The notes below the pieces were generated by a model. It saw nothing but the letters and a program-made list of their open reading frames with translations, searched no databases and had not been told where the DNA came from. Made by a program: the position numbers and the translations under genes. A stretch of DNA of 28,225 nucleotides from a virus, in IMG/VR virus record IMGVR_UViG_3300000117_000172, positions 1 through 28,225 of that record; one strand, written 5' to 3'. Of the stretch, positions 23,151 to 28,086 are shown piece by piece. How positions within the stretch are numbered: the first letter of the stretch is position 1; each line of letters opens with the position of its first letter.

Positions 23151-23164
23151 ATAAGGATTTTGTG

Positions 23165-23707
23165 ATGCCATACATTGAAGAAGCAGGAACATTTCGTGGA
23201 GAGATCGTAGCTTATGGAGCGGAGGAAAAAGATTCCGGCAGTGTCGCTGTTAAAATTGAAGTTTTGATTAGCGATCACTTTTCTAACGGAGTTTGGAACG
23301 ATTGGTCTGAACACAATATGATTGCAACAGGCCGAGTCTGGCTGATTGGTAAAACCGGCAAAATTATTAAGCGAAATGCTGAAGCACTTATGAACTATGC
23401 CGCGTGGGACGGCACTTTTAAGTCAATTACCGATGGGAACTGGGAGCCTGACAAGGTTGGAATTACTGTAAAAGGTGAGGAATACCCCGAAGGATCTGGT
23501 AAAATTTTCTACAGGATTGAATGGATCAATCCCTTTGAAAAGAAAAGTCACGCTGGCAACGGAAGCTTTAGCGCAGAGCAAAGCAATGCACTGGACTCAA
23601 AGTTCGGAAGCCAGCTGCGTGGTCTTGCTTCGATCGCTAAGCCTAGTCCAGTTAACAAGCCGCCCGCAAAGCCAAGCAAGGCAGAGGATTCCGATATTCC
23701 ATTTTAA
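23165..23707 (+). CDS. Single-stranded DNA-binding protein-like, 180 residues
   Basis: The ATG at 23165 has AAGGATTTTGTG before it; the open frame upstream runs through the terminator and is not used. Residues ~1-125 are strand-rich, as in an OB-type fold (GTFRGEIVAYG, VKIEVLIS, KVGITVKGEEY, KIFYRIEWINP). A Pro/Ser/Lys-rich linker and an acidic tip EDSDIPF follow. That tip closely matches the conserved SSB C-terminal peptide (DDDIPF) used to recruit replication and repair partners. It sits with the Sak4-like ATPase and nuclease, so it most likely coats phage single-stranded DNA. The OB fold is inferred; overall similarity to bacterial SSB is not obvious. Confidence 0.75.
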   Translation: MPYIEEAGTFRGEIVAYGAEEKDSGSVAVKIEVLISDHFSNGVWNDWSEHNMIATGRVWLIGKTGKIIKRNAEALMNYAAWDGTFKSITDGNWEPDKVGITVKGEEYPEGSGKIFYRIEWINPFEKKSHAGNGSFSAEQSNALDSKFGSQLRGLASIAKPSPVNKPPAKPSKAEDSDIPF

Positions 23708-23719
23708 AGGAGAACAGCA

Positions 23720-23944
23720 ATGGGGAAACCAGAATTAACTGGGCCGGTCACAGAGAAGGAAGCACAGGAGCTTCGAGAGTTTATCTTCATGAGACGAAGG
23801 ATCGAAGAGCTGGAATCGCAATTGGTTAGAAGTCGAGAGACGGCAGATATGTACTGGAAGATGTACGAAGAGCTGATGCTGAAATCGCGAAAGGAGCGAC
23901 CTCTTTCGGTTATGGAACGATCGCTTGAGGAGGGTCCTCTATGA
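23720..23944 (+). CDS. Short coiled-coil protein, 74 residues
   Basis: Strong RBS AAAGGAG before the ATG. The product is an almost continuous charged helix: residues ~12-60 are rich in Glu/Arg/Leu (RRRIEELESQLVRSRETAD), so a dimeric coiled coil is likely. No family recognised. Its stop overlaps the next start (ATGA), tying it to the replication gene that follows. An adaptor role is possible but unproven. Confidence 0.7.
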   Translation: MGKPELTGPVTEKEAQELREFIFMRRRIEELESQLVRSRETADMYWKMYEELMLKSRKERPLSVMERSLEEGPL

Positions 23945-24369
23945 AACGTGAAATTGCTCCCGAGGATATTGACCTTGTTTTTAGTTTTCACCATAAGCAT
24001 CACCCAAGGGAAAAGCTGAATGCTGAAAAACGAAAGTTGATTCGCCAGCGGTTGAAAGACGGTTACACAATTTCAGATTTGCGAACAGCAATTCTTGGAA
24101 TTCACAACACGCCCCACAACCTTGGCGACAACGATCGCAGGACAAAGTACCTGGGTTTGCACGTTTCGCTGAGGCATGAAAATATCGACCGTTTTATTGA
24201 AACGGGAGAAGAGGTAATTAAGCGTCGAGAAAAATTAAAAAGAAAGAGGTTAAACAAAAACGCAAAAATTTCGCGACCGATTGCGGAAGAACAGGAAGTG
24301 TCCCAAGAAGAGCGAGAAAGAGAAGCCGCTGAATTCCGTGCGATGGTCAAAAAGGAGTTAAGGAAGTGA
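23941..24369 (+). CDS. Phage replication-initiation / helicase-loader-like protein, 142 residues
   Basis: Residues ~5-85 resemble the C-terminal domain of phage replication proteins (Phg_2220_C/O-protein-like): a hydrophobic helix, then KRKLIRQRLKDGYTISDLR, TAILGIHNTPHNLGDND and a tyrosine-leucine block ending in RFIE. In longer family members this domain follows a DNA-binding part and recruits helicase. Here it stands nearly alone, with a very basic/charged C-terminal helix (residues ~95-142) that could contact nucleic acid. Coupled to the upstream gene by ATGA. The family call is by pattern and moderately sure; which replication step it serves is inferred. Confidence 0.65.
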   Translation: MKREIAPEDIDLVFSFHHKHHPREKLNAEKRKLIRQRLKDGYTISDLRTAILGIHNTPHNLGDNDRRTKYLGLHVSLRHENIDRFIETGEEVIKRREKLKRKRLNKNAKISRPIAEEQEVSQEEREREAAEFRAMVKKELRK

Positions 24370-24623
24370 TTCCACCGCAGCCAAACACGGACAAATGGGG
24401 TAGGCGAGGGTCGCGGATCAAGGATAGCAATCTTGTCCGCGACTATTGCCGCGTTTGTGCCGAGCCGATCAGAGTTACAATGATTGCGGAAGGAGCAAAT
24501 TCTCCTGCTTGCAATTGCTGTGCAGATAAAGACCGGACGCGAGGCTTTCAAAGCGTGGGCAGCTGGCGTAAGCTTATTTATTTAGCAGACAATCAGTACC
24601 ACGGAGATTACTACCGAGGATGA
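24366..24623 (+). CDS. Small zinc-finger-like protein, 85 residues, GTG start
   Basis: GTG at 24366 overlaps the preceding stop and follows GGAGTTAAGGAA. The only later in-frame ATG would remove the first metal pair. Two cysteine knuckles, C-x2-C at residues 28-31 (YCRVCAEP) and C-x-x-C at ~49-52 (ACNCCADK), could hold one zinc. The rest is basic and aromatic. It may be an HNH-like remnant or a small DNA/RNA-binding adaptor; I see no HNH catalytic His-Asn-His. Its TGA overlaps the next ATG. Confidence 0.65.
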   Translation: MIPPQPNTDKWGRRGSRIKDSNLVRDYCRVCAEPIRVTMIAEGANSPACNCCADKDRTRGFQSVGSWRKLIYLADNQYHGDYYRG

Positions 24624-24976
24624 CTCCAACCCAGCGAACACTGAAACGATTTAGAGCAGCTGGTTACCATTGCGAAGTCGTGGAGCGATGGTGTCAATTC
24701 AGCAAGAGACGCAAAGATCTCTTTGGGTTCATTGACATTCTGTGCATTAAGCAGGGCCGGATCGTTGGAGTCCAGGCCACCAGTGGCGGCAATGTGCCAG
24801 CCCGTATTAAGAAGATCCAAAGCGAGCCGAACGCTCAAAAGTTTGTAGATGCCGGTGGTGTCATTTTGGTCGTTGGCTGGCGACCGCTTGTTGCACGAAA
24901 AAAGGACGGCACAAAAGCGCGCCGTCCTCGCTGGGCTTGCAGAGTCAAGCGTATCAGATCAATCCCTCGCGCTTGA
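24620..24976 (+). CDS. PD-(D/E)XK-like nuclease/resolvase family protein, 118 residues
   Basis: ATGA-coupled to the zinc-finger gene. The pattern RKDLFGFIDIL (D33, D39) followed by RIVGVQATSGGN (Q52, T54) and an 'aR..KI....A..f..aGg.i.v.GW' tail matches a small phage group related to VRR-NUC/Holliday-junction-resolvase-like PD-(D/E)XK folds. The usual E-x-K is Q-x-T, so catalysis is doubtful or uses altered residues; in the homologues I know, the VQ-x-TS form itself is common. It may process branched phage DNA. The last 23 bases overlap the oppositely directed HTH gene, and the 3' part contains that strand's predicted terminator. Confidence 0.7.
   Translation: MTPTQRTLKRFRAAGYHCEVVERWCQFSKRRKDLFGFIDILCIKQGRIVGVQATSGGNVPARIKKIQSEPNAQKFVDAGGVILVVGWRPLVARKKDGTKARRPRWACRVKRIRSIPRA
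24898..24928 (-). terminator. Intrinsic terminator of the - strand cluster, embedded in the opposing nuclease gene
   Basis: Read on the - strand, AGGACGGC, a 10-base loop and GCCGTCCT form a perfect 8-bp GC-rich stem, followed directly by a run of Ts (24898-24902 as As on the + strand). It lies 26 bases past the stop of the HTH gene, the last gene of the - strand cluster. The same bases encode a basic KKDGTKARRPR segment of the + strand nuclease. Confidence 0.8.
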
Positions 24977-25196
24977 GTATTCGCTGGACCTGCTGAGGAT
25001 GCCAGTTTGTTCCCTTGCGTGTGGTGATCTTTTCGCCGTTTAACCAGCGGGCGATTGCGTTGTAGCTATCCCCTGCTTTGTATCGCTCGCGTATCGTGTC
25101 GATCGTAGCGATCTCTTCGTAATCCTTTACAGATTTTAATCTGTTGTCAGGATCAGGCTTAAGGCCGTAAGGCCGGTCATTTATGCTTTTTGCCAT
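24954..25196 (-). CDS. Free-standing recombinase-type helix-turn-helix protein, 80 residues
   Basis: The start chosen is MAKSIND at 25196, which has AAGGAAAACAAAA before it; a longer open frame upstream lacks support. Residues ~35-78 (IRERYKAGDSYNAIARWLN, then TTRKGTNWHPQQVQRIL) match the linker/HTH part of large serine recombinases (PF07508-like), which reads 'I...y..G.s...Ia..Ln..gi.t..G..W....v..iL'. No serine-recombinase catalytic domain is present, so it is a DNA-binding domain on its own: a regulator, a remnant, or a directionality factor. It is the last gene of the - strand cluster and overlaps its upstream neighbour by 20 bases. Confidence 0.72.
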   Translation of the reverse strand: MAKSINDRPYGLKPDPDNRLKSVKDYEEIATIDTIRERYKAGDSYNAIARWLNGEKITTRKGTNWHPQQVQRILKREGLI

Positions 25197-25503
25197 TTTT
25201 GTTTTCCTTGTTAAATATTTGATTGTGAATTGCCTCCAGCCGCAGCCCAAAGCGAACGAATGCGTCAATCCGCTTGTCTCCAGACATTGGTTCGAGGTTA
25301 GAATCAATTAACTCAGCCGCGTAATGCCGTCCGTCAATTGCGAGCGGAAGCATAGCCATGAGCTGTTTGGCCTCGGCTTCAGTGTCAACGCTGAACGCCG
25401 GCAAAAATCCCTCGGGACACACGGTCCCGTATCGCACTTCAATCGCTCAGAATATCTTCCATTTGCGTTCAATGTTGGGTAAATCGCCGAAGTTGTATAA
25501 TTT
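25177..25503 (-). pseudogene. Hypothetical gene apparently interrupted by an in-frame TGA
   Basis: An ATG with GGAAAACAGGG before it overlaps the preceding stop (ATGGTAA) and opens MVNKLYNFGDLPNIERKWKIF. It then meets TGA (25438-25440 region) and continues in the same frame as AIEVRYGTVCPEGFLPAF and on to KNGKKHK. Read through, the product would be about 108 residues with a plausible DTEAEAKQL helix and no further stop. TGA is a normal stop elsewhere, so this is either a nonsense mutation, a read-through site, or two genes: a 21-residue peptide and an 86-residue protein starting at GTG 25437 with a GAGCGATTGAA site. Coding in the downstream part looks intact. No family recognised. Confidence 0.5.
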
Positions 25504-25505
25504 GT

Positions 25506-25892
25506 TTACCATCCCTGTTTTCCTTTAATTCGTGTGCATGGTTTTTCAAGATCGGTCAATACCGTGATCCTGATCCAGTCTATCAAGCTGTTGCCGAGGT
25601 AGCTTAAGTCTCCGTCAATCACGAGCTGCTCCATGTTTAACGACTGGCCGACAAAATATGAGTGGCAATTGTCATAGAGTCGTTTTTCCCGATGATCCCA
25701 AACTTTGGTAAAGAAGAACCAAGCGCAATCTTCGTAAGTGCCATAGCCTGGGCCGATCTGGCCGACACACCCAAAGCTTATGTCGATTTGAGGGTATTGC
25801 TGACGTAACCAATCCCGAAGGATGTAGTACGGCTTTGTTTTTGTGCGATTGCTGTAATCCTCGATGCAAAGCATGTTATTTTTCAATTTCAT
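25506..25892 (-). CDS. Hypothetical protein, 128 residues
   Basis: The start is ATG at 25892, preceded by GAGGAAACTAATT; a GTG 15 bases upstream overlaps that ribosome site and is rejected. The product (MKLKNNMLCIEDYSNRTKTK...) has aromatic-rich strands (PYYILRDWLRQQYPQIDISFG, DCAWFFFTKVWD) and two later hydrophobic blocks. It has the look of the small accessory proteins seen in phage early regions, but no domain is recognised. No signal peptide or membrane segment. Confidence 0.7.
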   Translation of the reverse strand: MKLKNNMLCIEDYSNRTKTKPYYILRDWLRQQYPQIDISFGCVGQIGPGYGTYEDCAWFFFTKVWDHREKRLYDNCHSYFVGQSLNMEQLVIDGDLSYLGNSLIDWIRITVLTDLEKPCTRIKGKQGW

Positions 25893-26001
25893 AATTAGTT
25901 TCCTCACTTGGGTTAAGTTCGTATTGAGCTAGTCCGCATACCATTGCGGTCGCAGCTGCCAGTATGGCGATGACCGCGATGGTCGTTATTAAATTCTTCA
26001 C
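25876..26001 (-). CDS. Small single-pass membrane protein, 41 residues
   Basis: Starting at GTG 26001 it reads VKNLITTIAVIAILAAATAMVCGLAQYEL and an acidic tail. One clear transmembrane helix spans residues ~4-24. A longer version from GTG 26061 adds 20 basic residues and has TTTTGGACGGACGATT upstream, loosely like the cluster's common leader, so the start is uncertain. It overlaps the end of the 95-residue gene in another frame and runs 17 bases into the next gene. It could be a holin-like or inner-membrane effector peptide; unproven. Confidence 0.5.
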   Translation of the reverse strand: MKNLITTIAVIAILAAATAMVCGLAQYELNPSEETNYEIEK

Positions 26002-26200
26002 TTTCGTTAATCCGTTGGTTACTTGTCGGCTGGCAATACGTTTCGACTTGCTCCAGCCCACAATCGTCCGTCCAAAATAAGAGTGCCAAGACTATGTCCT
26101 GGTCAATCACGTAAGCTCTGCACCACCTACGCTGGTTACTTACCGATCCGTGGTGCGTCAGATCGTGCTGATCGCCGTTAAGCATTTGCAGTCTGATCAT
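25913..26200 (-). CDS. Hypothetical protein, 95 residues
   Basis: The ATG at 26200 forms a 4-base ATGA overlap with the stop of the upstream gene, favouring it over an ATG six codons earlier. It begins MIRLQMLNGDQHDLTHHG and has an aromatic/hydrophobic middle (DIVLALLFWTDDCG). The last ~30 residues are His/Arg/Asn-rich and overlap the membrane-protein gene in another frame, so they may be constrained by that gene. No family recognised. Confidence 0.5.
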   Translation of the reverse strand: MIRLQMLNGDQHDLTHHGSVSNQRRWCRAYVIDQDIVLALLFWTDDCGLEQVETYCQPTSNQRINESEEFNNDHRGHRHTGSCDRNGMRTSSIRT

Positions 26201-26619
26201 GGTGTCCACACTGCGCACAGATCGTCTTTCGACACTGTCACTTCGTGCGCTCCAATATTTAGATCGTACTGAAAAGCTAGGTCTAAGATCGCGTCCTGCA
26301 TGTCGCTGTACAGATCCGAATCGCGGATCGGCATTATTACTGGTCCAGATTCGACTTTTGGGACACCGTTGCAGAAATAGCGGGCTTGGTAGACATACCC
26401 CTCGTCACAAATTCTTCCTTCAATTTCGCATTCCCAGTACAGCTTTAAAGATTCGACGGATCTTGGGTTTTTTCGAGCTTCCTGCACAGCTTCGTGCAGC
26501 GGGCCGGCTGCCTCATCAATCTTTTCGGCAATTTCCCTAAATAGCTCATGGCCTTTGAAATAATTGATCAGGCTGTGCAGTGTGCTTTCGTTTTGCATGA
26601 CGGTTTCGCTTAATTTCAT
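26197..26619 (-). CDS. Hypothetical acidic helical protein, 140 residues
   Basis: The start ATG at 26619 has the cluster's common leader (TTTTGGAGCGAAC) just before it; the open frame upstream runs back through a hairpin and is rejected. Residues 1-65 are helical (LHSLINYFKGHELFREIAEK, then EAAGPLHEAVQEARKNPR). Residues 75-120 form a strand-rich part with three cysteines, and the end is short and hydrophobic. No named family. TGA is shared with the next start (ATGA). Confidence 0.72.
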   Translation of the reverse strand: MKLSETVMQNESTLHSLINYFKGHELFREIAEKIDEAAGPLHEAVQEARKNPRSVESLKLYWECEIEGRICDEGYVYQARYFCNGVPKVESGPVIMPIRDSDLYSDMQDAILDLAFQYDLNIGAHEVTVSKDDLCAVWTP

Positions 26620-26633
26620 AGTTCGCTCCAAAA
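26617..26633 (-). promoter_or_regulatory. Common leader/ribosome site, copy 1
   Basis: TTTTGGAGCGAACTATG on the - strand. It differs by one base (C for T) from the copies at 27018 and 27359. GGAG is the Shine-Dalgarno core. It follows directly on the hairpin at 26639-26659. Confidence 0.8.
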
Positions 26634-26659
26634 TAAAAGCCGGACGCAAACCGTCCGGC
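26634..26659 (-). terminator. Intercistronic hairpin with U tract
   Basis: On the - strand, GCCGGACG-GTTTG-CGTCCGGC is a perfect 8-bp stem with a 5-base loop, followed by TTTTATTTT. It lies 19 bases past the preceding stop and runs straight into the next ribosome site, leaving no room for a new promoter. It looks like a true intrinsic terminator placed inside the gene cluster. Confidence 0.8.
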
Positions 26660-26678
26660 ATGGGTAAAAGAATTTTAG

Positions 26679-27020
26679 TTAGTAAAGGATAGACAAATTG
26701 GCGAATAGGTCCGGAATAAATGGCGTGTCCGGATCTTTACAAACCACCTCGTACAGATCCCGCTTAATTGACTTGGTTTGTCCGTTGTAGACTGGGAAAC
26801 CAATTAGATCGTAGATCTTGCCGTCCAACTGGACATAACAGTACGACAGATCAAATACCGTCCAGCCCTGAACATAGTCGGCGAGAAAGCGCAGCCGGAC
26901 GATCCGGCCCTTGCGACCGGCCCGTAGTGCATCGCAAAAATCGCCCCAGTGCAGCCGCTCATCCTCCAGATCATCGGTGTTGAAGGATGTACCCCAATCG
27001 TGGAATATCTGTGTTGCCAT
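26679..27020 (-). CDS. Hypothetical protein, 113 residues
   Basis: Start ATG at 27020 after the common leader TTTTGGAGCGAATT. The product opens MATQIFHDWGTSFNTDDLEDE and is strand-rich with several aromatic residues (GWTVFDLSYCYVQLDGKIYDLIGFPVYNG), suggesting a small beta-barrel or SH3-like fold. No family recognised. It is flanked on both sides by hairpins, so its transcript may be a discrete unit. Confidence 0.72.
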   Translation of the reverse strand: MATQIFHDWGTSFNTDDLEDERLHWGDFCDALRAGRKGRIVRLRFLADYVQGWTVFDLSYCYVQLDGKIYDLIGFPVYNGQTKSIKRDLYEVVCKDPDTPFIPDLFANLSILY

Positions 27021-27034
27021 AATTCGCTCCAAAA
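27018..27034 (-). promoter_or_regulatory. Common leader/ribosome site, copy 2
   Basis: TTTTGGAGCGAATTATG on the - strand, with A/T-rich bases upstream. It is identical over TTGGAGCGAATTATG to the copies at 27359 and 28005. It lies directly after a hairpin and a long U-rich tract. Confidence 0.8.
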
Positions 27035-27071
27035 TAAAAAAACAAAGAATGCCGGTCGGACCGTATCCGGC
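27035..27071 (-). terminator. Intercistronic hairpin with U-rich tract (moderate)
   Basis: On the - strand GCCGG (27071-27067) pairs with CCGGC (27055-27051) around an 11-base loop. An alternative inner CGGA/TCCG pairing is possible. ATTCTTTGTTTTTTTA follows. The stem is weaker than in the neighbouring gaps, but position and U tract match. Confidence 0.55.
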
Positions 27072-27088
27072 GATAGGTCATTAGTGGA

Positions 27089-27361
27089 TCAATCCCACAT
27101 AGCCTGGCCCGTGAGGACCAGAGCCGGCCCGAATATGTGCTGGCCCGTCATGAGTGAAGCTGTTTCATTGTAGCCCAGCTCCAACAAAATCCCCTCTTCG
27201 TTCACCAGCATCTGCATAGGCTGATCTTCCGTCAGCTCGGGAAGTAGCTCAACAAACTGGACCAGTCCACCGACGATCGCTTGCGCCTCTTTTAACGTAG
27301 GCCGATTATCGGTCATTTTGGTGATGCGGGTAAAATTGTGGTCAATAACTCGTTCGGTCAT
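27089..27361 (-). CDS. DUF3846-domain protein, 90 residues
   Basis: Start ATG at 27361, immediately after TTTGGAGCGAATT; a TTG four codons upstream would include the ribosome site in the protein and is rejected. Residues ~30-88 fit DUF3846: AIVGGLVQFVEL, then MLVNEEGILLELGYNETAS and a terminal G.alVLtG-like strand (IFGPALVLTG). DUF3846 proteins are small accessory proteins of phages and other mobile elements with no established biochemical role. The gene lies between two hairpin-separated neighbours. Confidence 0.82.
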   Translation of the reverse strand: MTERVIDHNFTRITKMTDNRPTLKEAQAIVGGLVQFVELLPELTEDQPMQMLVNEEGILLELGYNETASLMTGQHIFGPALVLTGQAMWD

Positions 27362-27375
27362 AATTCGCTCCAAAT
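27359..27375 (-). promoter_or_regulatory. Common leader/ribosome site, copy 3
   Basis: ATTTGGAGCGAATTATG on the - strand, before the DUF3846 gene. Same core as the other three copies; the sequence upstream of the core is different, so identity is limited to the ribosome-site segment. Confidence 0.8.
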
Positions 27376-27380
27376 AGGTA

Positions 27381-27421
27381 AAAAGTGAAAAAACGGCCCC
27401 GCGCCTGATAGGCTCAGGGCC
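27381..27421 (-). terminator. Strong intercistronic terminator hairpin
   Basis: On the - strand GGCCC (27421-27417) pairs with GGGCC (27399-27395). The inner arms TGAGCCT and AGGCGCG continue the stem to about 12 bp with one mismatch and one wobble around a tiny loop. TTTTTT and then TTTTT follow. It starts 22 bases after the DUF7007 gene's stop. Confidence 0.8.
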
Positions 27422-27443
27422 ATGAGATTAGGTTTAAACTGTA

Positions 27444-28007
27444 TTAGTCATCACTTGGGACCATATAAAGATCCCAACACGGGCCACAGATGCCGGTTTG
27501 CAACTGTTCGCGCTCATGGATCGACAAGTAAGGCATAGCGTCTTGAATCAATTGTCCGCTTCGCCACCGATCGTAATCGTCCTTCTTGGTATGCACTTGA
27601 TCAGCCTCGGCACACATTGGACAGTGTGTGTTGACGGTGTGATCTAGCCTGGTCCGCTCTTTAATTTCACAGCGAGCGTCCACCCATTGCCATAGATCGC
27701 CCCAAGTACCGCCAAATTCGATCATGAGGTGATTCACTGCTGCTAATGCGTTTCGGACCGCCTCGGGACTAAATTCACCCGAAAAGCCTAAAACCACAGC
27801 TGCTACTTCACAATCCTCCTCATACCACTCAAAGCACCACACTTTGGGCATACCCCGCGCAGCTAGATTGTCTTGGCGATCCTTGGACAGCTGCATGCCG
27901 CCGTGGCTCGCGGTCGAATACGCGGTGATTCCTTCCGCGATAGGGTAGGCCCCATCGGACAAGCCCCAAGGAGTGTCTATAGCCGGTTCGATCGTTCGTT
28001 CGTTCAT
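27444..28007 (-). CDS. DUF7007-domain protein with C-terminal zinc-ribbon cysteines, 187 residues
   Basis: Start ATG at 28007 after ATTGGAGCGAATT. The N-terminal part has the DUF7007-like signature: TPWG at 12-15, then AEGITAYSTASHGGMQLS at 24-41. This family is common in phage and plasmid accessory regions and has no known activity. Residues 42-115 hold a Trp-rich core (VWCFEWYEED, WGDLWQWVD). The C-terminus adds two knuckles, C129-x2-C132 and C174-x2-C177, which could bind one zinc. Family call is by motif; function unknown. Confidence 0.8.
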   Translation of the reverse strand: MNERTIEPAIDTPWGLSDGAYPIAEGITAYSTASHGGMQLSKDRQDNLAARGMPKVWCFEWYEEDCEVAAVVLGFSGEFSPEAVRNALAAVNHLMIEFGGTWGDLWQWVDARCEIKERTRLDHTVNTHCPMCAEADQVHTKKDDYDRWRSGQLIQDAMPYLSIHEREQLQTGICGPCWDLYMVPSDD

Positions 28008-28020
28008 AATTCGCTCCAAT
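28005..28020 (-). promoter_or_regulatory. Common leader/ribosome site, copy 4
   Basis: ATTGGAGCGAATTATG on the - strand, before the DUF7007 gene. A T-run (28023-28028) precedes it, as in the other copies. Confidence 0.78.
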
Positions 28021-28067
28021 GTAAAAAACAGAAATTACCAAGCCGGACCACCGATCAGGGCCGGTGG
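28021..28067 (-). terminator. Possible intercistronic hairpin upstream of the DUF7007 gene (weak)
   Basis: On the - strand CCACCG (28067-28062) pairs with CGGTGG (28053-28048) around an 8-base loop. The T-run comes about 20 bases later rather than at once, so this is not a canonical terminator, but it occupies the same place as the stronger hairpins in the next gaps. Confidence 0.4.
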
Positions 28068-28086
28068 CGCGGTTTGGTTACTCCAA

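Noticed and set aside
23114-23164. Upstream in-frame start for the SSB-like gene (MQPTRFVFLFFF...)
   Set aside because: It is translated terminator stem and T tract; ATG 23165 has AAGGATTTTGTG upstream and begins the folded domain.
25129-25180. Hairpins ACAGAT-TTTA-ATCTGT and GGCC-GTAA-GGCC as a + strand terminator
   Set aside because: Short stems, no immediate T tract, and they lie inside the HTH coding sequence.
27361-27373. Upstream starts giving 'MERIM' N-termini in three - strand genes
   Set aside because: The extra residues are translation of the shared ribosome site GGAGCGAATT itself; the true ATG follows it in each case.
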